Below, piece by piece: positions 8,147-16,474 of a DNA stretch of 56,972 bases (its first letter is position 1; each line of letters opens with the position of its first letter). The stretch spans positions 88,680 to 145,651 of the forward strand of contig NZ_QBBX01000010.1 in the NCBI RefSeq assembly GCF_003073175.1, in the 5' to 3' direction. The notes beneath the pieces are model-generated. The model was not told where the DNA came from. It worked only from the letters and a program-made list of their open reading frames with translations, and did no database searches. A program made the position numbers and the translations under genes. This DNA comes from Peribacillus acanthi (GTDB taxonomy: Bacteria > Bacillota > Bacilli > Bacillales > DSM-1321).

Positions 8147-9296
8147 TTTTTGTCCTCCTTTCCCTATTCGCAAATATTGCTACGATTGCACCAAGGAAAA
8201 TGGATATACCGAAAATAAACCAAAAAGTCCAAGGTAGAATATTTTTTGTCAATATGTCGCTATATTGAAAATCACTAATTGGCAAAAGGGTAAAGCCTGC
8301 AATCACTAAAATTACAATTCCAATGCACCATCTTTCTGCTACTTTCTTTAAAGGAATCAATTCACGAATCACAAGCAAAAGTAACGATATCCTGATGAAT
8401 GCACCCGATAACCACTGATAGATTGATAAAAAATCAACATGTTCGATAAAGTGTCCAATTGTAACAAGTCCCCATTGTTCATAGGCAGGAAATCGAAGTT
8501 TTCTAGCTTCAATAGGTCCAAATTCCACGATAGCGCCCATTAATGGTCCCATCGTTAGCCCAGTTAAAATAAGAGCGATAATAGCTAAATGTTTATATTT
8601 AAAAGGTTTATCTGTTTTATGTTGAAGAAATACAAATAATAATATCTCAACCATTCCTGATGCTTGATAAACCATACTGTTCAAAACGGGTTTATATCCA
8701 TTCTCAAGAATTGGTGTCAATAAAGTATAATTTTTAAATTTGATATTAGAAAATGCTACAAAAAAACCTAATATTACAATCATTATTAATAAGAAAAAAT
8801 TGACGATACTAATGGTTCTAAAATCTGTACTAGCAAGAATCCACGCTAGTAGGCAGAGGACAAAAATCAGCAAAAAAGCTGGCGTTTCTGGCAGGAATGC
8901 AATCCCAATCCATGTAATCGTCTCTCTAAGAGTAACACCCGCAAGTATGGTCAAATAACAGATGACTGAAAAAAGAATGATATAAGTTGTAACCCTACCA
9001 ATTTTTCCACTTAGCCATTCAAACAGATTTTCGCGCTTAGTTTTCTTTTGAATATAGAGTAAGAGAAAACACCATATAAGGGTTATGATTAGAACTAAAA
9101 TGGTCCCCATCCAAGCGTCTCTTCCCCCTGCCTTAATCATAGGTGGAATAACAATGACATGATTTTGCAATCCTACAGAGGTCATTAATAACAATATCAA
9201 TTGCAACACAGTAATTGAATCTGAGTTCTTTATTTCAACCACCCCGAACAGAATTATATGGAAATTAGTATTTGTTGAAATAGATTGCTTATGCAT
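8127..9296 (-). CDS. GerAB-family spore germination permease
   Basis: This is a 389-residue protein with about ten hydrophobic segments, of the amino acid-permease-like GerAB family; the segment LQNHVIVIPPMIKAGGRDAW is the family-typical region after TM1. It binds the germinant in characterised receptors. It is the first gene of the operon, giving the order B-A-C. The ATG at 9296 has no convincing ribosome binding site, and the first 20 or so residues are unlike the family, so translation may start later, for example at a GTG near 9248. No strong promoter was recognised upstream. Confidence 0.85.
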   Translation of the reverse strand: MHKQSISTNTNFHIILFGVVEIKNSDSITVLQLILLLMTSVGLQNHVIVIPPMIKAGGRDAWMGTILVLIITLIWCFLLLYIQKKTKRENLFEWLSGKIGRVTTYIILFSVICYLTILAGVTLRETITWIGIAFLPETPAFLLIFVLCLLAWILASTDFRTISIVNFFLLIMIVILGFFVAFSNIKFKNYTLLTPILENGYKPVLNSMVYQASGMVEILLFVFLQHKTDKPFKYKHLAIIALILTGLTMGPLMGAIVEFGPIEARKLRFPAYEQWGLVTIGHFIEHVDFLSIYQWLSGAFIRISLLLLVIRELIPLKKVAERWCIGIVILVIAGFTLLPISDFQYSDILTKNILPWTFWFIFGISIFLGAIVAIFANRERRTKNVVPEK

Positions 9297-9448
9297 GACA
9301 GGATCATTTGCTAAGTAGGTACCTTAATTTAAAAACCTAGACTAGCGCCAAGTCCTAGCTGTAAAAGGCCTAGATGCAATAATACTTGATTGCGAAAATT
9401 ATCCACTGCAACGACATACTACTATGCTGAAAGCTTTCTTTTAAAATG
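9297..9448. other. Intergenic region with possible degenerate repeat
   Basis: The segment 9327-9440 has no gene. Its aacctagactagcgccaag start and ordering of short blocks resemble 18065-18190 and 18210-18318. This may be an old, decayed copy of a dispersed intergenic repeat. Confidence 0.3.
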
Positions 9449-9449
9449 C

Positions 9450-9470
9450 AAAAAACCCGCCAATGGCGAG
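9450..9470 (-). terminator. Terminator after trmO
   Basis: On the minus strand ctcgcc-att-ggcggg forms a 6-bp hairpin (9456-9470) followed by six T. Confidence 0.75.
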
Positions 9471-9516
9471 TTTATATTCTTTAACTATTACACATAGTTT
9501 ATTGTATTTACATCTA

Positions 9517-9975
9517 TTATTTCCAATAATCTTCCATAAGCTCTGCTACCCAAGAGGGTTGCTTAATCTCTTCTCGAGGTAAAAATTCCTTCATCACTGG
9601 TTTAATATCAAGTATTGGTGTCCCATCAATTGCATCTAAGCCTTTTACATAAAGTTTTTTTCCTTCTTTTTTTATGAGAGATACAATGGTTGCACCAATT
9701 TTATTCGGTCTATTTTTGCCTCGTTGTACAAAAATTCCAACCTTCGGCCATTCCTTGTTGTTTCTTGGGTGTCTCGAGCCATATTGGATTTTCTCGTCAT
9801 CAACGAGGTGAAACAGATAAATAATTTCTAAATGTGAGAATGCATCGATTTCTTCAAGACTACTTTCATCCAGATCTTGTGAGATTTCAATCACTGACGT
9901 TACCTCACCCCAAAAATCATCCTCTACTTCACTACGATTATTTGTTACGGTTCCAATCGGTTTAATAGAAAACAT
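9517..9975 (-). CDS. trmO: TrmO/TsaA-family tRNA (t6A37) N6-methyltransferase
   Basis: This 152-residue protein of the TsaA/UPF0066 beta-barrel family starts with the typical FSIKPIGTVTN. It contains DAFSHLEIIYLFH, SRHPRNNKEWPKVGIFVQRG and the NKIGATIV-LYVKGLDAIDGTPILDIKPV block that forms the SAM site and signature. Family members methylate N6 of threonylcarbamoyladenosine 37 in tRNA-Thr using S-adenosylmethionine. A GGAGAGG site lies about 7 nt before the ATG. It is a single-gene unit with its own terminator. The family is clear; the exact tRNA substrate is inferred. Confidence 0.82.
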   Translation of the reverse strand: MFSIKPIGTVTNNRSEVEDDFWGEVTSVIEISQDLDESSLEEIDAFSHLEIIYLFHLVDDEKIQYGSRHPRNNKEWPKVGIFVQRGKNRPNKIGATIVSLIKKEGKKLYVKGLDAIDGTPILDIKPVMKEFLPREEIKQPSWVAELMEDYWK

Positions 9976-10085
9976 ACTTACCCTCTCCTTACTAATAATA
10001 TCCTAGACATACTTAATTCGCCATTTATTCACCAAATTTTCCCTAATTTCAGTATATCTTACGCCTATCCGGCTAGCTAGTATAA

Positions 10086-10119
10086 TGAAAAAAGCTATCG
10101 AGTGTCACTCGATAGCTTT
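10086..10119 (-). terminator. Terminator after the STAS-domain gene
   Basis: The 12-bp arms aaagctatcgag (10091-10102) and ctcgatagcttt (10108-10119) pair; on the minus strand a T-run follows. The stem could also act on plus-strand transcripts. Confidence 0.85.
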
Positions 10120-10131
10120 AAAGGAAATAAA

Positions 10132-11151
10132 TTATATAATCTTTCTTCCATTTTGAGCTAAGGCATAGTGGATGCCATGCTGTAATGTTTGGAAGCATTG
10201 GAACTTGGAAAAATCAATGTCCGTTTGTGAAATGATTTGACCTAGAGATGAAGTTATCCCAACTAAAATCGTATCTGTTCCAATAAGCTTAGCTGCCGAA
10301 CCTAGTTTTTCTATTAGGCTTGCTGTGTGGTTTGTCATATCCTTATCGAGACCCGTCAAGTCTAAAACAAGGTATTTCACTTTATATTTAGGCAAATTAT
10401 TTAATGTTTTAACGATTAATTCCTCAGACCGTTCTTCATCATATTTTCCCAATAATGGGACTACAACAATATCTTCTAGCACGGGGATGATTGGCGAAGA
10501 AATAGTTTTCACTAATTCTTTTAACTCTTTCGTCTTATCCTCGACTAGTGCTTCGAGATGTTGAATTTGCGTAGCTTCTTTGCTTCTCGCAAGCTGATGA
10601 ATATTTTGCTGGACAGTAATATCAGATTGGAAGTATTCAATTACACTATAATCATGACCTTCAATTTGATATTGTCGAACCTTATACCACATATTTGTTT
10701 TAAGTAAGCCGGAAAAGATTCCTGCATAATGGGCCGGAAGGAATGGTCCACCTTTTTTCTTCCCTTGGGCAATGTTCATTTTATATTCCCAATCATCTTT
10801 TAACACTACCAATAAAGTTTTTTCCTCTAAATTGATTTCATTTAGAAAAGCTACTCCCCACCCAGCAGTGGCATAAGTATTCGTAATTAATGATGAAATC
10901 TCTTCTAAGCTTTTTCCTTTTATATTTTGAAAATATTCACCCACTAACAATCCTTGACGGAATCCTGTAGTTTCCAATACAAGAGTTGTTGCTTCTTCCC
11001 CAGACACCTCTTCAATTGTATCAAAGAACGTTTTCATGGCTGAGGAAATCCAAAATAGAACCGCATCCTCACCTTCATAAGTAAACTTTCCTTTTTCTAC
11101 ATCCCACCCAAAATCGATTCCTGCAATTTTATGTTTAATGTTTAAATCCAT
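10132..11151 (-). CDS. STAS-domain protein with possible V4R-like N-terminal sensor
   Basis: The 339-residue product ends in a STAS domain (about 220-335) that starts ISSPIIPVLEDIVVVPLLGK and contains LVLDLTGLD, as in RsbR-type stressosome proteins. The N-terminal about 190 residues carry GFRQGLLVGEYF, GWGVAFLNEI, a PAHYAGIFSGLL segment and IEYFQ, an order that recalls the V4R small-molecule-binding fold; that is an inference. A charged coiled linker (about 195-220) joins the two, the usual RsbR layout of sensor, linker and STAS. The likely role is stress or ligand input to a partner-switching pathway, but no rsb partners lie nearby. The ATG at 11151 follows an AAAGGGGA site. It is monocistronic. 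Confidence 0.75.
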   Translation of the reverse strand: MDLNIKHKIAGIDFGWDVEKGKFTYEGEDAVLFWISSAMKTFFDTIEEVSGEEATTLVLETTGFRQGLLVGEYFQNIKGKSLEEISSLITNTYATAGWGVAFLNEINLEEKTLLVVLKDDWEYKMNIAQGKKKGGPFLPAHYAGIFSGLLKTNMWYKVRQYQIEGHDYSVIEYFQSDITVQQNIHQLARSKEATQIQHLEALVEDKTKELKELVKTISSPIIPVLEDIVVVPLLGKYDEERSEELIVKTLNNLPKYKVKYLVLDLTGLDKDMTNHTASLIEKLGSAAKLIGTDTILVGITSSLGQIISQTDIDFSKFQCFQTLQHGIHYALAQNGRKII

Positions 11152-11241
11152 AGTATTGTCCCCTTTAGTTCTGTCCATCATTTTATTTATTGTATTAGTA
11201 TAACCAAATAACTAATTGACAAGCTAGTTTAAGCTAAACTT

Positions 11242-11274
11242 AAAAACAGTGTGAAGGATAAATCCCCCACACTG
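11242..11274 (-). terminator. Terminator after the small membrane HTH-like gene
   Basis: The arms cagtgtg (11247-11253) and cacactg (11268-11274) pair, followed on the minus strand by five T. Confidence 0.75.
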
Positions 11275-11291
11275 GATTAATCACTATCCTT

Positions 11292-11672
11292 TTATTTAAA
11301 CAGTCTTTCCTTCTTCATTGTCTCAGAAAAATACTCGTACACCTTCCAAGACATTGACCCTTCCTTAATCCACTCATTCACTTGGTTTTTATTAAAGTAC
11401 TTTTTACCTTTCAGCTCAATATAAGGAATAAAATTATATGTATCGAATGACTGTAAGGTTTTTCGGTATTGATCCTGCTGATAGATAAGAGTTTCAAAGT
11501 CGTCAAACGGCATACTTAAGTATTCTGCCGTTTCCTCCATCGTCATCAATCCGGTTTCAACCTTTTCCTCTACATTTGGTTTTGCCTGAATAGATGACTT
11601 AAATTGAAAACCACAGTAGATTAGAGAAATACTTAGAATTATAATTGAAACTGCTAAAATATTATTTTTCAT
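11292..11672 (-). CDS. Small membrane-anchored protein with excisionase-like winged-helix region
   Basis: The 126-residue product has one N-terminal hydrophobic segment (about 5-24) and then MTMEETAEYLSMPFDDFETLI, a basic middle, IELKGKKYFNKNQVNEWI and a charged tail. The second part looks like a helix-turn-helix 17/excisionase module, in which a column of residues ends in a strand and a tryptophan helix. With a positive N-terminus the C-terminal part would be predicted outside the membrane, which is odd for DNA binding. The Cys at the end of the hydrophobic segment lacks a lipobox (Tyr precedes it). The ATG has an AGAAGG site at good distance. I do not recognise a named homologue. Confidence 0.6.
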   Translation of the reverse strand: MKNNILAVSIIILSISLIYCGFQFKSSIQAKPNVEEKVETGLMTMEETAEYLSMPFDDFETLIYQQDQYRKTLQSFDTYNFIPYIELKGKKYFNKNQVNEWIKEGSMSWKVYEYFSETMKKERLFK

Positions 11673-11762
11673 TAGCGTACCTTCTTCCGTTATTTTTCAA
11701 ACCTATTATTATACATTGAATAGTAGATAAATTTAAATGATTATTTGAAGAATGTAATCTAG

Positions 11763-13478
11763 TTATTTCTGAAACTGTACACGGTGTAAGTTTGCAAATA
11801 CACCATCCATTTGCAATAGTTCTTCATGGTTACCTTGCTCACTTATACCTTCGTCTGTCACGACAATAATGCTGTCTGCATTACGAATAGTAGCAAGTCT
11901 ATGCGCAATAACAAGAGTCGTTCTGTTTTTAGAAAGCTCTGTTAAAGCATTTTGGATAATTTGTTCTGTTTCAGTATCCAAGGCTGAGGTAGCTTCATCT
12001 AATATCAGAATAGGTGGGTTCTTTAAGAACATTCTAGCAATCGCAAGTCGTTGCTTCTGACCTCCAGAAAGCTTCAAGCCCCTCTCGCCAATTTGAGTAT
12101 CGTAGCCCTCTGGCAAGGATTGAATGAATCCTTCCAAATGAGCACGTCTTGCTGCAGATTTAATTTGTTCATCCGTTGCATCGAGCATACCGTAAGCGAT
12201 ATTTTCTCGAATCGTACCAGTGAAAAGGAACACATCCTGCTGAACAATTCCAATTTGAGCGCGAAGTGACTGCTTTGTCATATTTCGAATGTCTATTCCA
12301 TCAATCGTAATAGCACCTGATTTCACATCATAAAAACGAGGAATCAAGGAACAAATCGTGGTTTTCCCCGCACCTGATGGTCCAACAAATGCTACTGTTT
12401 CACCCGCATTGATTTTGAAGGAGATGGAATCTAGGACTGGTTTTTTATCATCATAAGTAAAGGTTACATTATCGAATTTGATATTCCCTTTTAAGGAGTC
12501 AACCTCAACAGCATCCTCCACATCGATCACATCAGGCTCTTGATCGAGTAATTCTGTAAACCGTTTAAAGCCTGCCATCCCTTTAGGATACAATTCCATT
12601 AAAGCACTTATTTTATCAATAGGCTTGAAAAGTATATTCACATATAGGACAAAGCCAACAAGCTCCCCGTATGAAAGCTGTTTTGTAAAACTCAACCAAG
12701 CACCCACAACTAGTACAGCAAGCGTCACAAATCGGGTCATCATATAAATACCTGAGGAACTAAACGACATTACTTTATAGGCACCTAATTTTGCTTTTCT
12801 AAAACGATTATTATCGACCGTGAATCTTGAAATCTCGAAATCTTCATTAGTAAATGATTGCACAACACGGGCACCAGACACACTATCCTCTACACGAGCA
12901 TTTACATCTGCAATATTGCTATACATATTGCCCCATGCTTTATTCATCTTCAAATTGCTGATTACAATAAGGAGAATTAAGAATGGTAGAATGCAAATTG
13001 TTACAAGTGCAAGTTTCACATTGATTGTTAACATAATCCAGAACGCACCTACAAAGGTCATAATCGTAATGAATACGTCCTCAGGACCATGGTGGGCAAG
13101 CTCTCCGATATCAAATAAATCATTTGTTATTCTACTCATGATATGCCCCGTTTTCGTATTATCAAAGAAACGGAAAGATTGCCTTTGTACATGAACAAAC
13201 AACTGTCTCCTCATATCCGTCTCGATATTAATACCAAGCATATGCCCCCAATAATTGACGACAAACTGAAGAAACGTATTAATTACATAAAGTGTCAGTA
13301 GCGCAAGACTGACCGATACAATCGTTGACCAATCTTCACTCGGCAGCAGCTTATCTATAAACCATTGAACTGCCAAAGGAAATGCCAATTCAAGAATAGC
13401 CACAAAAATCGCACTACTAAAATCCAAGATAAATAGTTTTTTATGTGGCAAATAATAAGAAAAAAATCTCTTTAACAT
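11763..13478 (-). CDS. ABC exporter, fused permease and ATPase (multidrug/lipid type)
   Basis: This 571-residue half-transporter of the MsbA/BmrA class has six TM segments in residues 1-310, with the coupling motif region FFDNTKTGHIMSRITNDL. The ATPase has Walker A GPSGAGKTT, Q-loop QQDVFLFTGTIRENIAYG, signature LSGGQKQRLAIARM, Walker B ILILDEATSALD and the H-loop IAHRLATI. It should work as a homodimer or with a partner; none is adjacent. The second ATG (13478) is chosen because TGGAG sits 6 nt before it and overlaps the codon after the first ATG. Substrate is unknown. B. subtilis YgaD is a candidate relative from memory, not confirmed. Confidence 0.87.
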   Translation of the reverse strand: MLKRFFSYYLPHKKLFILDFSSAIFVAILELAFPLAVQWFIDKLLPSEDWSTIVSVSLALLTLYVINTFLQFVVNYWGHMLGINIETDMRRQLFVHVQRQSFRFFDNTKTGHIMSRITNDLFDIGELAHHGPEDVFITIMTFVGAFWIMLTINVKLALVTICILPFLILLIVISNLKMNKAWGNMYSNIADVNARVEDSVSGARVVQSFTNEDFEISRFTVDNNRFRKAKLGAYKVMSFSSSGIYMMTRFVTLAVLVVGAWLSFTKQLSYGELVGFVLYVNILFKPIDKISALMELYPKGMAGFKRFTELLDQEPDVIDVEDAVEVDSLKGNIKFDNVTFTYDDKKPVLDSISFKINAGETVAFVGPSGAGKTTICSLIPRFYDVKSGAITIDGIDIRNMTKQSLRAQIGIVQQDVFLFTGTIRENIAYGMLDATDEQIKSAARRAHLEGFIQSLPEGYDTQIGERGLKLSGGQKQRLAIARMFLKNPPILILDEATSALDTETEQIIQNALTELSKNRTTLVIAHRLATIRNADSIIVVTDEGISEQGNHEELLQMDGVFANLHRVQFQK

Positions 13479-13634
13479 AGTTGTCTCCATTCAAATTTAA
13501 TAAGCCTAATAGTAGGATTATAGTTTGAAATTTTGAAGAATTCAATATTTTGGTAGGTTGAGTGTGGGATTAAGCCTATGAAAGCAAGATAACTTAAGTC
13601 AAGTTTTCTGGTTATTATTAGGTCATTAGGAAGG

Positions 13635-14221
13635 TTATCCTTCGCTTCGCACGTTTTACTCTTCACTTCGTACTCGATATCCTTCACTTGCCCCCGAATA
13701 TCCTTCACTTTCATCCCTTATACCTTTCACTTTTCAAAATTTACCCTTCACTTTTTGGGGAAATCAGATTTTTTCCCACGGGAATCTACTTTTATCCACT
13801 TTTGTAGGCTGTTATCCTTCACTAGACCCGCTTTACTCTTCACTTCGTACTCGATATCCTTCACTTGCCCCTGGATATCCTTCACTTTCATCCCATGTAC
13901 CTTTCACTTTTCAAAATTTACTCTTCACTTTTTGGGAAAATCAGATTTTTTCTCACGGGAATCTACTTTTATCCACTTTTGTAGGTTGTTATCCTTCACT
14001 AGACCCGCTTTACTCTTCACTTCGTACTCGATATCCTTCACTTGCCCCCGAATATCCTTCACTTTCATCCCTTGTACCTTTCACTTTTCAAAATTTATCC
14101 TTCACTTTTTGGGAAAATCAGATTTTTTCTCACGGGAATCTACTTTTATCCACTTTTGTAGGCTGTTATCCTTCACTTGCCCCGCTTTACTCTTCACTTC
14201 TCCTTGGTTTTCATTCACTCT
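13635..14221. repeat. 177-bp tandem repeat made of 21-bp CTTCACTT subunits
   Basis: Units start at 13635, 13812, 13989 and 14166, giving three full copies and a partial fourth, each exactly 177 bp and very similar. Each unit contains about six CTTCACTT-type motifs, mostly 21 bp apart and separated by ATATC/ATAC-like ends, then a unique segment containing aatcagattttttc and tctacttttatccac. Because 21 and 177 are both multiples of three, the frames stay in register: on the minus strand the subunits read as heptads of the form VKDxxxx, but each unit is interrupted by a stop. No ribosome site or promoter supports a gene. I see no CRISPR-like spacers. Confidence 0.9.
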
Positions 14222-14314
14222 CTATACGTCGGAGAAATTACATCAATATTTCTCTCGCATATTATACTTTACCTCACCCCCACAAATTCAGAATTCTCTC
14301 ATCTAACTACCCCA

Positions 14315-14337
14315 ACAAAAAACGGGCATTCGCCCGC
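14315..14337 (-). terminator. Terminator after the alpha/beta hydrolase
   Basis: On the minus strand cgggcgaatgcccg (14323-14336) is a perfect GC-rich hairpin followed by seven T/T-rich bases just after the stop codon. Confidence 0.88.
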
Positions 14338-14340
14338 AAA

Positions 14341-15147
14341 TTACGCTCTTAAAAATAAAAATAACTCTCTATTAAACTTTTCCAATTCATCAAAGAACAG
14401 TCCATGGCCGCTTTTTTCAAAAGGAACTAATGTTGAACCCTTAATAGCTTTGTTCATCTCTTTTGCAAACTCAAATGGACATATTTTGTCTAGGACACCA
14501 TGAAAGATAGCCGTTGGCACCGTTATGCTAGTAAAATCTTTCCTTAAATCCTCATCACGTAGGGCTTCTAACGAAAAGATTGTACCGTAGCTAGATGCCT
14601 CCCATTCTAGTGATTGAAACCAAAGACTAAAGCTGGGATCCACCTTTTTGTAAAAGAAAAGCTTCCCAAAATCCTCAAGCGCCTTTGGACGATTTGTTTG
14701 AACTGATTTAATTAGAACATTCACTTCTTCTCGTGTTTTACCATAGGAATAACCCGGCCGCTGGACAAAGGATGGTGCAGCAGCTCCAAATAGCATTAAC
14801 TTTGATACACGATGAGATTTATGGCGTGCCATATAACGGATTGCGACTGCCCCTCCCATCGAAAACCCAGCGAGAATAAATTTTTTTAGTTTCAAAGCGT
14901 CTACTACTTTACGAATATCATCCGCCATGCGGTCATAAGTATAACCCTCCCACGGATGACTCGACTTGCCAAATCCACGTAAATCCACACCGATAAAGCG
15001 GAATCCTTTTTTTGGAATCTCATTCATTTGGTATTCATACATTTTGTGATTGACTGGCCAACCATGAATACACAAAATTGGTGTTCCTCTACCAATATCA
15101 TTTACAAAGAGGGAAACATTTTTTTCAACCTTGATGTAATGTTCCAT
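14341..15147 (-). CDS. Alpha/beta-fold hydrolase
   Basis: The 268-residue hydrolase has the oxyanion region CIHGWPVNHKMYEYQ, the DLRGFGKSSHP loop, the nucleophile elbow GFSMGG (Ser near 96), the acid Asp in GVLDKICP and the catalytic His in KSGHGLFFDE, giving a complete triad. The family covers esterases, haloperoxidase-like enzymes and C-C hydrolases; the sequence does not fix the substrate. No signal peptide is present, so it is cytoplasmic. A GAAAGGGGA site precedes the ATG, and a GC-rich terminator follows. It is monocistronic. Confidence 0.85.
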   Translation of the reverse strand: MEHYIKVEKNVSLFVNDIGRGTPILCIHGWPVNHKMYEYQMNEIPKKGFRFIGVDLRGFGKSSHPWEGYTYDRMADDIRKVVDALKLKKFILAGFSMGGAVAIRYMARHKSHRVSKLMLFGAAAPSFVQRPGYSYGKTREEVNVLIKSVQTNRPKALEDFGKLFFYKKVDPSFSLWFQSLEWEASSYGTIFSLEALRDEDLRKDFTSITVPTAIFHGVLDKICPFEFAKEMNKAIKGSTLVPFEKSGHGLFFDELEKFNRELFLFLRA

Positions 15148-15246
15148 GAATTTCCCCTTTCATCCATGTAATCTCCATTGATTGTTGTAATAAGCCCCAA
15201 TTTTATTTATGCGGATCACGGTGAAAATAGAATTTCAACTGAAATC

Positions 15247-15275
15247 AAAAAGACACTTGGAAAATCCAAGTGTCT
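15247..15275 (-). terminator. Terminator after ppiB
   Basis: The perfect 11-bp arms agacacttgga (15251-15261) and tccaagtgtct (15265-15275) pair, with a T-run on the minus strand. Confidence 0.85.
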
Positions 15276-15286
15276 AATCATTAAAA

Positions 15287-15727
15287 TTATTCAGCGTCAA
15301 AAACTTTAACTTCTTTCATAACATCGCCATTTCTCATGTTCAATGCTGTTTCTAATCCAGAAGTTACTTTTCCGAAAACAGTGTGAACACCGTTTAAATG
15401 TGGTTGTGGCTCATGTACGATAAAGAATTGGCTTCCGCCTGTGTCTTTACCAGCATGTGCCATAGAAAGAGCTCCTGCAACGTGCTTATGTGGATTTCCT
15501 TGTGTTTCACATTTGATTGTGTAACCAGGACCACCAGTTCCAGTTCCAGTTGGACAACCACCTTGGCTAACGAAGCCAGGGATTACACGGTGGAAATTCA
15601 AACCATCGTAGTAGCCTTCTTTTGCAAGCTTTTCGAAGTTTTCTACCGTACCTGGTGCTTCATTTGGATATAATTCGAATTCGATTTTCTCGCCGTTTTC
15701 CATTAATATGTATCCTTGTTTTGTCAC
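15287..15727 (-). CDS. ppiB: Cyclophilin-type peptidyl-prolyl cis-trans isomerase
   Basis: The 146-residue cyclophilin contains [15 protein letters not shown], with the catalytic Arg and Phe, the [14 protein letters not shown] loop, [16 protein letters not shown] and [12 protein letters not shown]. It is almost colinear with B. subtilis PpiB (143 residues) and lacks a signal peptide, so it is a cytoplasmic proline isomerase. The GTG at 15727 is preferred because AAGGAG lies 9 nt upstream; the ATG at 15736 directly abuts that site. Single-gene unit. Confidence 0.92.
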   Translation of the reverse strand: MTKQGYILMENGEKIEFELYPNEAPGTVENFEKLAKEGYYDGLNFHRVIPGFVSQGGCPTGTGTGGPGYTIKCETQGNPHKHVAGALSMAHAGKDTGGSQFFIVHEPQPHLNGVHTVFGKVTSGLETALNMRNGDVMKEVKVFDAE

Positions 15728-15868
15728 AGAAATCATCTCCTTAGTAAATAAAATCAGTTATTATCATATCATTTTTCATATTGGAATGAAAAGCGTGACA
15801 CATTAGCCCTTACGTAATCTTTCAAATCCTGTTATGATAAAGTCGAAAACGAACATAGGAGAGACAAT

Positions 15869-16132
15869 ATGAGTGTACATAAAGCAATTAGCAAACATGT
15901 AAATGGTCAGAATGAAATTATCCGTCATTTTGCATACTTAGATGAACAACGAGAAAGATTCATTGAGGAAGCTACGACACTTTGTAAAAATGGTCAACCA
16001 TTTTCGACCGATCTAATTAATGCGGTGACAAAGGAAATGAATGAGCTCTCAATGAAAATTGAGAACCTTCCATCACGTAAATTGGTTACACAAGAAATGA
16101 TTAAAGATTATGTGAATCTGCTCGAACAATAA
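15869..16132 (+). CDS. YpbS-like DUF2533 protein
   Basis: This is an 87-residue, soluble, largely helical protein beginning SVHKAISKHVNGQNE, which I recognise as the DUF2533/YpbS family found in Bacillus. No catalytic motif or membrane segment is visible. AGGAGAG lies about 7 nt before the ATG and a long hairpin terminator follows, so it is an independent small gene. The function is unknown. Confidence 0.7.
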   Translation: MSVHKAISKHVNGQNEIIRHFAYLDEQRERFIEEATTLCKNGQPFSTDLINAVTKEMNELSMKIENLPSRKLVTQEMIKDYVNLLEQ

Positions 16133-16160
16133 TAATCATTTTTTTAAACGAAATTATCCG

Positions 16161-16212
16161 AAAAAGGACTAAATTTGGCAGAAGAAATTCTGTCAATTTT
16201 AGTCCTTTTTAT
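16161..16212 (+). terminator. Terminator after the DUF2533 gene
   Basis: The outer arms aaaaaggactaaa and tttagtccttttt pair, and the inner ttggcaga/tctgtcaa extends the stem; it ends in a T-run. The remaining 260 nt up to the next gene hold no feature I can support. Confidence 0.8.
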
Positions 16213-16474
16213 TTTCCAATTTATTACCTTTTTATTTATTTCGATTCTAAACGCAAGTTACTGCAACCAACAACTTTTCATCACATTATTTTTTTCTACA
16301 AATTCCAATGTTTAGATAAAAATGAAATAGGTAATTTTAAGGATAAATGGGATTAATATTTTGGAGGTACAAAGAATAGTAGTAATGGACTGTATGGAAA
16401 TAAGTCCTTTGCCTTTTCAATAGCGGAATTCTTTCACCTACTATTATAGAAAGTATTGAAAATTGGAGGGAAGC

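Noticed and set aside
13472-13714. Minus-strand frame of 80 codons with VKD heptads
   Set aside because: It is the edge of the same repeat and overlaps the start of the ABC exporter; no start signal.
13635-14221. CRISPR array
   Set aside because: Units are 177 bp and nearly identical throughout; there are no unique spacers between short palindromic repeats and no cas genes.
13755-14306. Plus-strand frame of 183 codons with 59-residue repeats
   Set aside because: It follows from the 177-bp tandem repeat keeping frame; no ribosome site, unusual composition (Phe, Ser, Thr, Cys), and no conserved domain.
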